DNA from: Chrysoperla carnea
Lineage: Eukaryota; Arthropoda; Insecta; Neuroptera; Chrysopidae
Length of the DNA: 64,000 nt
NCBI RefSeq assembly: GCF_905475395.1
Contig: NC_058340.1
Span: 61,482,181 to 61,546,180, forward strand
Reading direction: 5' to 3'
Of this stretch, positions 49,851 through 62,561 are shown one piece after another; position 1 is the first letter of the stretch, and each line of letters begins with the position of its first letter. The notes under the pieces are model-generated. The model searched no databases. It worked only from the letters and a program-made list of their open reading frames with translations, and was not told where the DNA came from. The translations under genes and the position numbers were made by a program.

Positions 49851-51007
49851 CAACTGTCTGTATGCACATATTGATCAGTCAATGAACAATATCAATCCTA
49901 ATCAATTAGCATTCTTATTTTTCGAGAATCAATCATTTCTTCAAAGATTATTAACTTCCTTTGAATGTGTTCCTATAAGCAGTGCTGGTGTTAGCCAACG
50001 CGGGTCAACATAAAAGTTAACCTTGCGAGCAATTTGTTTTGCAAATGTGTCGTAGTACTCTTATGGTCCAAATTTGTGGCAAATAAATCCGCCACTGTCT
50101 TTAAGGTGATTGTAAACCTACAGTATTGTAAAAAAAGTTTTGGTTTATTGCACGGTACATACATATAAACCAAACAGATGCTTTATTACAGAGTTATTTT
50201 TGGCTTTACAATACCACGCAACTACAAAAATATATAAAATATTGTGCGCAAGTGATGCATATAAATTTGAAAATATAGATATCGCTCTTCAATCATCAAT
50301 ACTCTAACTATAGTCGTCTCTGTTCATCAAATGATGGATCTTCGAATTTTAATAATTCAATTAAAATTTTGTTGTTATATCATCGGCAACCTTATATTTT
50401 TATGGTGCTATTTATAAACTACAAGATTGTCTAAATATTTTATCTAGTTTTTATCACACTCTCTAGATTATTTGATATAGAAATATCCAATTGAAAAGGA
50501 TTACCCATATGATTCATCATTTTTTCAGCCAACTTTGAACGATAAAATAATAATAAAAAGCCCAATGACTTAGGAATTTTTTGTGATTTTTGGAAACTTT
50601 GATAATCAAAAAATGTATTTATATAAAGTTTTATTGAAATCCCTAGTGTTATCCAATCCTTGTACATCTCCTAAATTAACCATTGCTTGAAATAATATCC
50701 ACGTTCTGAAGTAATGAGGCATAATTTTTTAACACCCTATATTAGGCTTAACTTCTGACGCGATGCCTACAACTAGCGATCGACAATCAACCGACAAACT
50801 AACTGCATATAGTACCTACACTATGTAGTATGTACTATGGCCTCTCTTCTGAATGACGCCGAGAGTTCGGTTGTATATAAATGCATGTTATATACAATAC
50901 ACTATGTATGCAGTGTTTGATGCACTGTGTCATACTGCAATGGTTGACTATATAAATGATGATAAGGGTGTATGACCTATCCTAACCTAGTCTAGCCGAA
51001 CATAGCA

Positions 51008-51031
51008 CATATATATATATATATATATATA
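51008..51031. repeat. (AT)n microsatellite
   Basis: About eleven uninterrupted AT units following GCACAT. Confidence 0.95.
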
Positions 51032-51717
51032 AAATAAATGGCAAAGCAATAAGAGAAAGAGAGCACACGATATTTAGTAGACCATCATGATCATTGTCTA
51101 TTTCATCTAGGTAGGTGCATTTAAAATTATTATATCGTGTGCTATTTATTAGTATATAGCTCTATTTTATTATTTAATCATAGTGACCTAATTTTAATTC
51201 TATCGCGTTCACTATGTGTCGTTTCGTTTTAATCGAGATTTTTAACTCTACTTGTTCTGCTTTTTTTTCTGTCTAAACGTGTTATAGAATCCAATCTCTT
51301 TTTTTCATCTAATTTGTTAAGAATTTTTTAATTAATCTTCGTTTCGTTTTTTTTACATTGATCTTTTTAAATTGATTGATTTAATCAGCTGATTTTTTTT
51401 CTCTTCTGTGTATCATGCGATGAGTAAAAAAAATGTTATGAAAGATTAATGAACCGTTTTTTTTAATTAATTTTTTTTTTTTTTGAGAGTTCATTTTAAA
51501 GTTAAGGTTTTCTTAGAAAATTAAAGAGATTTTTAAACTCTTTTTAACAAAAATTATTTGAGAGTTTTAAATGATTTCTTAAAATTTTCATAAACTTTCA
51601 GAAGTTTCTCAGATAAATTGTGACCTCAGTAGAAATTATTAAACGAGACAATATTCCTAAGATTTTTCGATAGAATACTAGAATAATGTTCTACTAACGT
51701 TTCGATCCATTCTATTT

Positions 51718-52030
51718 AAGAAAGTACGAGTGCCAAGGCAAGGTTAGACTTGTGGTTGAAATTATTTGTACCTTATTTTCAACTTTGATGATTAATCATG
51801 AATGAAATAAGAATCACATTTTTCGATATCTGCATTGGTTTTCGTTATATCGAAAGCTAAATAATTAAATAAAAATTTTAATTTTTTGATATTTTGAAAA
51901 TTACTTCAGGTATCGAAAAAATTTTACTATTACTTTTCGTCTTATTTTGTTGAAAAAATGTATTTTTTTAAATTCGTGTGCCCACTACCGTGCTCATACA
52001 TCCTTCACTGACACACCGTGTAATTTTTTT
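51718..52030 (+). repeat. dispersed repeat family 'GCGCCAAGGCAAG', copy 2
   Basis: It shares GAAATTATTTGTACCTT, TTTTTCGATATCTGCATTGG, TATCGAAAGCTAAATAATTA and ACTACCGTGCTCATACATCC with the copy at 13330. The middle is slightly longer (TTTTCAACTTTGATGATTAA), as in the copy at 62562. Confidence 0.85.
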
Positions 52031-54209
52031 GTATTCAATACTTATATGCCTACTTTTGAAGTCATTTTTTTATTTAAATAATCGGACAAACTCACCCCTC
52101 CCCATTCTTAAACTTTTTAGAATAAATCCAAAATTGCCGTGGCGTTCGTACATTCTTAAGTCTCTTTTAATTTAATAACTAGTTAAGGTCTCTTGTCCTC
52201 AAAAATTATTTCTTTTATGTATTTCTTATCTTGAACGCTTTGGATTTCATTTTAGATTTGTCTTGTAAAAATTCTCGATTTTGTTTAATTATTAGTATTG
52301 GTTTCATAAAAAGCCCTACAAATGAATAATATTAAGAAAATTTTTAAATAAAAATTAAATTTTAGAGAATATTCAAAAAAAAAACAGACAAAACAATTAA
52401 GGAAATGAATATTCAATTTTTGTGGTTTTACATAAAACTAGTCTATGGTTGAATCAAAAGGCTAAAAAAAATCTAATTACACTAAAGTACCATGCAGACA
52501 GCAATAATTTTTTTATGTAGGACATGAACACAAAATTTTATTTAATAAAAATATGGTGAATAACCGTGTTCAAGTTTATATAATAAAAATTTACTTAAAA
52601 AATTAAAAAGTACCTCAAAAATTCAAGGTGAAACTAAAATAAATCGTTCTTTTTGAGTAAATTAAGTTTAATCAGGTCCAGTAGTTAAGTGAACAACGTC
52701 AGTTTATGTTATTATTTAATATTCAATTCACATGTCGATAATGCTGCAGTCAGGAGTTTTTTTAATAAAAAGGAAATCAAACGATATCTATCTCCTTTTA
52801 CGTAGTTTTATTAAATAATACGTCCCGGATTAAATACACACAAAAAAAAATTTGAAGCCATTGGTCAAGAAAGACCTTCGCAAAATTATAATCTGTTTCC
52901 GCATTCATCCAAACAGCATTTACCTTACTTATTAACACCTTGATAGAAAGTCTTTGTTTTCATCTCAAAAATTGGGAACCAAATTTTTATGGTATCATCT
53001 TAATCATTTCGATAAAGTCATTGCGAGATAATTCTTGACAAAAATTTTGCGATCAATTATAAATTTTTACTATTGATGGGAAATCTTTTAGGTTTGATCA
53101 TTTTTTTAAATAATAGCAGAGATTGTGAAATTTGATAATTCCAAAAACTTCCAAAATTTTAATAACTTGATTTGAATTTTGATTGTGGCCAGAAAAAGTG
53201 TGGGTCAAGTAAATTTCAAAAAGGGCAACGATTTTAAAATTTATCTTCAATGTTTGAAGAAAAACTTCAAAGAATAACTCGATATATCTATCACGAAATT
53301 GTAGAAAATAAATTTTAGCACAATTTTATCATCTGGCCATGTTTGTATGTCCAATATTTTCTAACATTTCTAATTTCTAGGTTAGTATAAATAAATAGAA
53401 ATATTGATGGTAATTAAAGTTGTAGTTAATGATCTGATTTCAAAAGGTGATTTCCATCTCGGATTATTACATGCTGGTAAATAAAAGAGGAAAGACGTAT
53501 ATATATTAAATTGCGCCATTCTTTTTAATTCACAAGTGTAATAAACTCATGGCCTTGGGATCATTCACCATTATTTTTACTTTAAATTTTAATAAATTTG
53601 TGTGTGATGTCTGTGTGTCTGTCTGTTGTCTGGTGTGCGGTGAGCAGCGGTGTGTATGTTTGATGGTCAATTTTGACGTTCTAATAAAGTTATTTAAATG
53701 TTTATTCATTTTTTTTTTTTTCACAAAGTCATAAAAACATAACACATATTTTTATGAATGTTGACAATGAACGAGCCCAGATGATTTTAATCAGATGATA
53801 CAAAGTTGTTTTCTTTTTTAATTTTAAAAAGTGCGGCTCGTTAATCTGAATTAGGGCTATTAAAAAAATTTTTACAAGCTAATTATTTACGTTCAACAAT
53901 TTTGATTTGATTGCAATCGTTAAACTTGCTCCATACAACCGGAGATTGTTCTGATATTTCAGATTAATTTTAATTAAAAAAAAAAAAGTAAAACTTCTTT
54001 TTAAAAATGACATTGTTTTTTATATATTCTTTATGGATCTGATTTCATTAAAATTAATAACATGGCAGGTTCGATAAAAACCGTCATTGTAACTTTTATA
54101 CAAGCACAACTGTTCTGTCGTATTTTGATAAAAGGACGTATCTCTGAAAAGGTTTTTTTCTTATGTAAGAATCTGTATTGCCAGGCCACCCGGTAGATAC
54201 ATTTTAAAG
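52031..54209. other. intronic sequence, nothing recognised
   Basis: AT-rich with a GTCTGT-rich tract near 53605-53630. A splice-like TTCTAATTTCTAG|GTTAGT at 53380/53381 is noted under the hunt. Confidence 0.45.
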
Positions 54210-54595
54210 GTAGCGCTTACTTTGTTTATTTACAAGATATTTTTCTGAAAATTGGTATTAATTGTAGAAGTCAAATACTTATTTGATTCTTTAAATAATT
54301 AAATTTTATAGCTACTCTTTATTTTTACTGTATGAAATAATTTTAGAATTAGTTTAAAAAAGACATACTTCTGATTTAGTAGTCAACCCAATATGTGAGT
54401 ACATTATTTTTGATTTGATTAGGATATTTATTATGACATAGCATAAAAATTTCATTGTATTTACTTTAAACTATCTCTATTTTCTTTAACTTCTGATAAC
54501 TTTCACAATTCAATTTTCTTAAATGATAAAACATAAATTTTTTTGCATTTTCTCAAAATTCATGGCAACCTGAATCGATTGAAAAAGTCTGGTGC
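54210..54595 (+). repeat. dispersed repeat family 'GATATTTTTCTGAAAAT', copy 2
   Basis: It is closely similar to 42660-43075 from GGTAGCGCTTACTTT through CAAGATATTTTTCTGAAAAT, AAAGACATACTTCTGATTTA and TTTTCTTAAATGATAAAACA to GCAACCTGAATCGATTGAAA. Confidence 0.9.
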
Positions 54596-55456
54596 AATTT
54601 TTTTGGTTTTCACTCCCAACAATTAAATAAATATCGTGAATAAATAACATAATTCCAATAAAAATCTTTAGTTATACCCTTTTATCAAAATTTAAAATCT
54701 TTTTAACAGAGTGATAAAGTTGATATGAATTCGGTATAAAATTTCTTTAAACTTATTTGGAATTGAAAACAATTGAAGATTTTAAAACAGACTTAAAAAC
54801 AAAACAAATAAAATTATAATGTTTCTACCATATTTAGTTGGGAAAATTTTTATTCGGTTTGATTTTTGAATACAAAAAAATAATATCATTAATCAACAAA
54901 CACACTCAACTTACCTAAAAATAGAAGAAACAATTGTTTTCAAATTAACATGTTTTATTTGAGAGTGTGTAAAAATATTAAAGAAGCCTATCATCGTAAA
55001 ACATAAAATAGTTTTAATGATTCACTAAACTGAATATCTGTTCTTCTTGTAATAAAAATTCATTTATATTACAGTTTTTTTTTATTTTGGTTACATAAAA
55101 AATATGTGATTATAATACAAATTGTCTAATTAAAATAGAATTTTAACAATATATGATAATTATTTTAGTGTAGTTAAATTTTTTAGTTGTAATAAACATC
55201 ACCGTAACACCTGAAATTATTTTTTATAAATACAAGGATGTTAATTTTATTAATGTTCATACTCAAATTATTTGAGTCAATCCAATCAAGAAGTTGTATT
55301 TTTATAAGATCAATTCTTTCTTCCCAGAATAATATTGAAATCGAATGTTTTTTGAAAAAATGCTAAATATAGCTTTAATTACGCCTAATTTCTAATATAT
55401 ATTTCATTTTTTTTAAATATTATGTTTTTATTAAATTTTTTCTTTTTTTGTTACAG

Positions 55457-55514
55457 GTAAACATCTTTTCCGTATTTTAATAATATTTTCAAAAATATGT
55501 TCATCTTAAATATG
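55457..55514 (+). other. candidate recursive-splice site with RS-exon 2 (58 nt) in the Myc intron
   Basis: The acceptor tract TTTTTTCTTTTTTTGTTACAG ends at 55456 and is fused to GTAAACAT, exactly as at 36416. A second donor, ATG|GTATGT, follows at 55514/55515. Joined after the phase-1 Myc exon it reads GKHLFRILIIFSKICSS and then TAA (55507-55509). The upstream sequence also resembles RS-exon 1 (TTTTTTAAAT, then an AT/T-rich tract). Two independent chance occurrences of the 17-base TTTGTTACAGGTAAACA plus the same distal donor seem unlikely. There is no RNA evidence. Confidence 0.5.
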
Positions 55515-55732
55515 GTATGTACTATACTATAAGTTAACTATAAGATTTGATATACAAAATCGTTATAAATTATTTAAAAACTAACCTGTTACAAATTGAA
55601 TTCCGCAACTAGTATACTTTCCACTTTTAAATATAAGGTATTGAAAAGGGACAAATTAACAATCTCGGATAATTTTTCATTTTTTGCTATAAATAATTTT
55701 AAAACATACAATAAAATAAGTAATTAAAAAAA

Positions 55733-55892
55733 TAAAAACCCGCCTGCGTTAATTCAATTCTGAAAAGAGCGTAACCAGTCCAGTAGCGACTTTAATAGTC
55801 GGGCTCCATTAAAATCTAGACTGTTAGAGTCGCTATGTAAACTACTGGACTTGCTTTCTTTTCAGGTTTGATTGAAATTGGTCGGGTTTTTG
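55733..55892. repeat. imperfect fold-back element
   Basis: The left arm (AAAAACCCGCCTGCGTTAAT, CTGAAAAGAG, AGTCCAGTAGCGAC) pairs with the right arm (GTCGCTATG, CTACTGGACTTGC, TCTTTTCAG, GGTCGGGTTTTT). No ORF is present. The phrase CCGCCTGCGTT also occurs at 22480, hinting at a related terminus there. Confidence 0.7.
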
Positions 55893-58800
55893 ACTTTTTA
55901 ATTATTTATTTTTTTAAAACTATTTTTTTGTAACACCTACCTAATAACATTTGAGTTTTTATGACGAATATAACGATACCTTAAATGTCGAAAGAGGTAA
56001 TAAAGAAATTTACAAACAAATATACCATACATACATACATACAAGATACGCGTGAAAATCATAGCCACTTCTTGACAGTCGGGTAAAAATTATTGTAATC
56101 ACTTCATTCAAAATTAAAAATGCTATCTTAAAATAGTACTCAGACTTCAAAAGTATGTTTTTAGGATTGAAAAAAACCTATTTTCGAATATCTTTAAGAA
56201 TATATTTTGTGCATGAGATTTTAGTTATATATTTTTTAAACTTCTTGAAAAATAATTAAAATTAAATTTTTCGTGCATTTAAATGACTCATTAACACTCG
56301 GTGTTAAAAAATCAAGTATATAGTGAGTACACCTGGGTACCAACCTATTTCTAGAATATTAGATAATTTATTGTTAAGGTTATAGTACTTAATAAATAAA
56401 TAAATATATAAAATAATTGATATAATATACCCAGTTCATTTAACTCTTTAAATTTGAAAGTCAGGGTCAGTCATACCATACATACTTGATTGTAAGAATA
56501 TTATTAATAATAATAATTGGTAAATTTGTTATTATTTAAGAGACGTACACACATACAGATGTGAGGAAAAATTTTTTATCACGTATATTAAAAAAATAAA
56601 ATAAAAAACTGGTATCATGTGATTGTTGTTCGATGTGCTGAAACATCAAATGAATCGATTAAAGAACATGTTGTTTCATTGTTTTTGACATGCATAATAA
56701 TTTGTTAATTAAAAATTTACACATTCATAAAGTAAATATTAATAGTTCACACAAAAATGTTTAAATTCTTTTTATGGGCCGTTGTACAAAACTCAAACTG
56801 AATGTCAATCAATTGAAACATGGAAATATATAATTTGAAATTAAAAAACCCAAAAAGATTTTAGAGAACTTCACTCAGTTGACCATAATTATCAATCTTC
56901 ATGAACCATTTATAGTTGTCTACGAATGGCTGAGTAAAGCTGGTTGCCGACAGAAGGTAGATAGTTGTTTACTATTCATTTTGATTATGGAAGCTTCTGA
57001 AATAATTGTTGTGCACTTAAAAACTGAAATGTTCCATGTTTTTCTCTCAAAGCTTTATTTCTTCAATTTTATTTCTGGTTTCTTTTTCTTACCCCCTTTT
57101 GAAGGACAGATGAAGTCTATTTATATTCTTGAATCTAACATTTTAAAATAAAAATATTTTGAGTAATAATGAAGAAAGTTGGGCTTCGTTTTAAGAGTGC
57201 AAGAATGTCTTTTTAATCCTGAAATCTTTATCACTTTAAGTATTACTTTGAGTAAAGTCTTGCTTGATGTCGCAACTGCAGTTATTCACAAAAGGATGAA
57301 CTTTGAGTATGTTTTTCCTAAGAAGATTTCTAAGATTAAAAGGGATCGATCTTGAATATTCGATCGAAACTTCCTATATTTGATACATTTTGAAACTTTG
57401 CACGGATCTTGTAGTAACTATTTGGATAACTGAATTCTAAGATAAGAATATTTTGAGTATATATGAGCAGTCCTGCTTGTTGCAAGGTCAGATGTACAAG
57501 CGTAAGAATGATCTTGCACCCTCTCCTCAGTACTGCAATCTTGTACAAGACTGATAAAACTGTTTTTACTAAAATTCAGCTAGGTGAAAACCAGAAAACC
57601 AATTGTAGTCTCGTAATTAGTGCTGGTAATGAATCTAAGTGGTGAATTCTAGTTATTTTCGTATTGTAGTTAGAAACTGTAAGAAGTAAATAATATTATT
57701 TCTTCGATAAAAATACGACGTAGAAAATAATAATTTAAATTTGATAAGCAATTTTATAGTTATTTTGTGTGTTACATTTCTCTTTGTTAATATAAATCCT
57801 ACTGTCTGGACTCATTCCACAAAAAATATTATTTAACAAACCTACATTTATATATATACCAGTGTATACATCCCGTGAGTAAAATAAGGGTACATCATGT
57901 ACACCAAACATACACCAGACTACCAGAAGAGTACAAGACGTAGAGTAGAGGGCCTTCTCATTTATTTGTTATTATATATGTGTGCCCTTCGTCAAGTTCA
58001 TACATGTCTGTATAGGTATATATTTGTTGACTGACATTATTTTGATACCAAAGAGAGGTGCCTTACTTTAAATGATTTTGGTTTTAATATGGAGAGAAAC
58101 GAGAACGACTCAATCCAGTTTTATTTGAAAAACCTACCCTAACAACAGAACAAAACCCCATATAGTGAACCAACTCGTTGAACAACTCTACACACTTTCA
58201 TCCTGTGTTACCCGCGCGGGGTCCTCATACTGGTGATATGAATATCCTATGTATGTGTCTGGTGTCTGGATCGACTAGACAATTTTACAAACAGTATACA
58301 TATACAAATAATCACTTGCGCATTACCATTTGGGCGGGATGTTGTATTTTCAGAAAGAGGCCCTTTTTGGGTAACAAGAAAATTTTCTATATTGAATAAT
58401 ATCGAGAACAATTTTTTTTCTGTTAGTATTTCGTTGTAAGAAGATTAAGGGTGGTTTGGCAAAAAAAATGCTACCACCCGGTTGTGGAAAAATGTGGGAA
58501 TGAAGATGATAGTATTTTGTGAGTATATGTATATATAGTATTCTACTAGTCCAAGGCCATTCACATGCTTGGTATATTTGATTGGTCGACGATAATATCG
58601 CGCCTGGTTCTGTATACCTCTTACTTCTCTACCATCATCATGACTTTTCTAACTTCGAACATTACCCTCAACTTGAAGTTTTTCGACTGACGAACGACAA
58701 TGTTTGGTTGTATTATAATATTAGACGCATTAACAATGTTTCTAAAAAGTTTACAAAGATTTAATATATAGAGAATATGAGAAAATGAGTTCACGAAAAC

Positions 58801-58977
58801 TTTTCTGGTAACATGTGTTGATGGTAGTGATTTATTTTTTTTTTTCGTAGTTCATATTGCAACCGATATTTTATTAAAAATTATTCAATGATTTCTTATA
58901 CTTTATGAGTTTTTCAATAATTCCAAATGCTCATATTTGGTATTAAAAATTTGTAAAAAGGATTTTCGGAATTCGAA
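55893..58977. other. intronic sequence, nothing recognised
   Basis: About 3 kb. A 90-codon plus-strand frame at 56879-57151 has no recognisable motif. The GC content rises slightly near 57470-57560 and 58180-58260 without an identifiable feature. Confidence 0.4.
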
Positions 58978-59268
58978 AAAAAAAATAATAGTAGTGGAGT
59001 TTAACCTCCATTTCTCTGACATATAGGTCTATAACAGAGGCCGCCCACATCATTATTTTTTAATCCTTATTTATTAAACTACATCCGTATACAATTAAAT
59101 TTATGATGTAGGTGGAGTCGGTTACTTCACAGACAGTGTGATCAATTTTTTCGCCCCATTAATTGTAATTGTTCACATTGCCGTTGTCTAGATTCGAATT
59201 CGCAACCTAAGCCTAAGGAGACAAACGGTTAAAGTCGGCACTTTAATCCGCTCGGCTACTAAGCTTTT
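58978..59268 (-). repeat. tRNA-derived SINE
   Basis: On the minus strand the head starts near 59266 with AGTAGCCGAGCGGATTAAAG. It contains TAGCCGAGCGG, a good tRNA A box of Leu/Ser type, and a B-box-like GAATTCGAATC (plus 59191-59201) at roughly tRNA spacing. A non-tRNA body and an A/AAT-rich 3' tail at 58978-58995 follow. A degraded relative is at 29335-29545. Transcription by Pol III and LINE-dependent mobilisation are family knowledge, not shown here. Confidence 0.85.
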
Positions 59269-62200
59269 TTTCAGGGGAATTTCGGAATTATTCAATATTT
59301 TTGAATTGTTAGTGATTTCCTCAGAAACCGTTAAACAGCAATTACGCAATTTTCAGTTTAAAATTCTTAAGGTCGGTGGGATTAGGTTTAACTTTGTACA
59401 ACAGCTGTTATCATGTTTTAGTTTGCTTATCGATTTCTGTGTCACGCATCGGAAGTGAAATTAAATCTTAATAATAATATTTTGCAACTAGTGTTAACTA
59501 AGTGTTAATTATAACTTTGATCCAATTTTAATTATAAAATTACAAGTTTTGTGATTTGCTTTAAGCGTTATTTTTTTAATATAAAAATATAAATTTTTTA
59601 ATATGAACATGTGGACCACATTCCTTTCAACTTTCGCCAATATAAAATCAAAAAATAAAAAAAAAGAACTTTTTAGTATCTCTGTAAATTTGTAAACTTT
59701 TTTTTCGTTAAATATCAGACAGTTGAGCCAATCATCCCTTACTCTGTTTTGTTACCTTTGCGTTTCCCTTCTACATACCTCATCATACCATACATGAAAA
59801 TTCCCATTAAATAGCAATAAACTTTTATGTCATGCGCACTATTTTAGGCGGGATACAATGTCGTCGTATAACGTATTCGAGACCAATACATATATATACT
59901 TCGTACGTCGCCGTTATTGTCGATGTTTGATGACAGACAGACTCCTCGGGGTCAGACGTACGGATAGACTCGTCTGACTGTGAATGGTGTAATGCGGGGT
60001 ATAGTTTTTAATGCAATGACGTCATGCTCAAGAGATACGACGACCGGGCGTTGGCAGATTAACCACCATTATGATGAGAGAACCGCGCCGCGACGTTATG
60101 CGACGCTTCTTTTTATATATTAAATGTTTTGTATTGTGTATGTTATAATGGAGTTGAGATATTGTACTTTTCTAGCCCTGTTGTAATATTTTCTTGTCAT
60201 AGAATACACTTACTTAGGCTTTTATATTTTCATCATGCCTATATGATCGATCTGTTAAGTAGTTTTAATGTATGCTCCCTTTTTTGTCGACTTGTCCTTA
60301 GTGCTTCTAAAACCTTCTTTTTTTCCAAATACTTGTTTTGAATATTAAATTATGAAAAATATTTAAAACAGCTTATAACTTTTGTGAGCTTTTGATATTT
60401 TTATTCTTACGTTAAGTATTTGTTTTTTCGACTTTATAAGCTGTAAAGTACTGATTATAACTTACTTTTATCATAATAGCCTTTTTTTCGTAAGCCGATT
60501 GAAACAAAAAGTGTTTGCGATATCGTTTTGATCATAAGTTTTTTAATTTTTTGGAAAAGTATTCTTCAAGAAATATTTTTCAAGTTTATTATTCTCAAAC
60601 CATAAAAAATTGAAGGAAAAAATGATTAATTTCCGTTTAAAATTACGAATGCAGGAATGTTTTCAATTTTGTATGACAAAAATAAAAAATGGGGTTGAAA
60701 ATATTAGCGAAAAAATGACTAGTACTAGTGTATAAATATGTTGAAGAAGAAAAAAAATAACAGGAAGGTTTTTATCGATTGTTGTAAAGAGGGTTAGTTT
60801 GACGCGTTGCGACGATTTTTATTCGGGGTGTAGTTATATAAACTCTCCACTACAAACAACATTTGCTTTGATATTTTCTTAAACAGAAGAGGCAGCAGCA
60901 TAAGCGCATCGGCATTGTTGATTTTATTTTATTTTTTTCCATTTCTTCTTTAGGGTAGATAGGTCATTCAACTAAACATGCTATATACTACCCTTAATGT
61001 CGTCATGCCCTTGACTAGTAATGATACAGCAATTTACTGGGCTGCGGGAAAATGTTATTTACATTATCAATATACACTTTTTTTTCTTCTCTCTTATTCA
61101 CTATGTTCATCAGATAATATGTCAACGTATTTTCTGTTTTTAATAACTGTCAGGGTCAAAATTGATAACATTATGGTTTTTTTTTTTGTCACGAATGGTT
61201 TGATACTGTTTCAAATCTTTCAGATAATTGAAATTCTTTGAAATAATACAAGTCCGAGGTTAAATTTCATTTTATTCAATAAATTTTATTTTATAGTTCT
61301 AGTGTTCTTTTACCGTTTATTATTAGATTTAGTTCAAAATTGAAAGATAGTTTATTTTATTTTTGAATATTATTCGTGCGACTTCTGCTGAATTTTGAAA
61401 ATGAGCCTAACTTCCTTATGTTTTATTAAAATATTTTACCGAAACTATAAAATTTTTCGAAACTTTCCTCAACTTTTGTGCAATGTAATAGAGTAATCAA
61501 CACTATTTATGCATGGTATCTCAACAATTAACTCAGTCAATTGTTTGCTTTCACTTGTTTTTTTTATAGATTACTAGAATATTTTGTTATATTGAAATAA
61601 ATATAATATTATGTGTCAAAACTTCGATCTCCATATGCTAGCTATTTCCTATTCCTATTCGCGACTGCCAGAAATAAGGTTAGAAATTACTGTCTCCATG
61701 GTATAAAAAAATTCAATTAGTAGAAATTCCATTTCTATAATGCTTACACTTTTCTATCCTTTTCATATTTCAATCAATTATCAATTCAATACTTTAAAAT
61801 CGCGAACTTTTAACGTATTTTATAATTATTTATTTTTTATTGTTCATAATGTGATCTTTACATTTAAGTTATAATTGCTATTGAACAATGATGAAGATCT
61901 CAATCAATTTTGTACCAACTCTATTAAGAATTTAAATTATTACCTATAGCTTCTAGACAACATAGACATACGGATTGAAATTCATGTTTTGAATGAATTC
62001 ATTCACAAGAGAAGTACGCGATGTGGTATTTATTGATAATAAAAATCGATAAAAATCGCGGGTGATTGATTCAATTTGAACTAGATATAACCGCTGTGTT
62101 TAAAATAAAAAATCATATAATAGAAATGATATTTTCAAAAATCCATTATTATGTATATGTATGAGATTTTAGACCATGTTTTATTATGGTAGTATGGTTT

Positions 62201-62561
62201 GGTATGGGTACGTACAGTGGTACAGTGGTACAGTGTATGTAACTCTGGTGAATATAATGACCTACGGCTATTTTTTTGGCCTGGGAGAGGAATGTTGTTT
62301 TATTTTACTTGTTGTCATGTTTGGACTCTTCAATAAGCAACACCGCTCGCTTGTTCGCTTGTTGCCTCTCATTATTCGTCTGTTATTATTCTGTTTGCTA
62401 AATTAACTACCTATCTGAACAATAAATGGTGGTTCGATATTAACCAAGTCGTGATTCCAATGTTCTTTTATCACCAAAAATGTATTTTATAGATATTTTT
62501 GGGTCTGTTTTATATTTTTGATACTTTATCAAACCATTTTTTTTTTGTTAATTTGTAATTA
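59269..62561. other. intronic sequence with a GC-richer island at 59850-60110
   Basis: No gene is supported. The island contains TCGTACGTCGCCGTTATTGT, a near-palindromic TCAGACG-type cluster (59950-59985), the CRE palindrome ATGACGTCAT (60016-60025) and GAGAACCGCGCCGCGACGTT. Composition departs from the surrounding 75%-AT sequence, as an enhancer or internal promoter might. The remainder is AT-rich. Confidence 0.35.
60016..60025. promoter_or_regulatory. CRE/ATF palindrome ATGACGTCAT
   Basis: A full 8-bp CRE (TGACGTCA) within a 10-bp palindrome in the GC-richer island of the Myc intron. It is a canonical CREB/ATF-family site; occupancy is unknown. Confidence 0.3.

Noticed and set aside
56879..57151. 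90-codon plus-strand frame as a gene
   Set aside because: Contains no recognisable motif; it lacks a clear ATG-initiated conserved core and sits in repeat-rich intron sequence.
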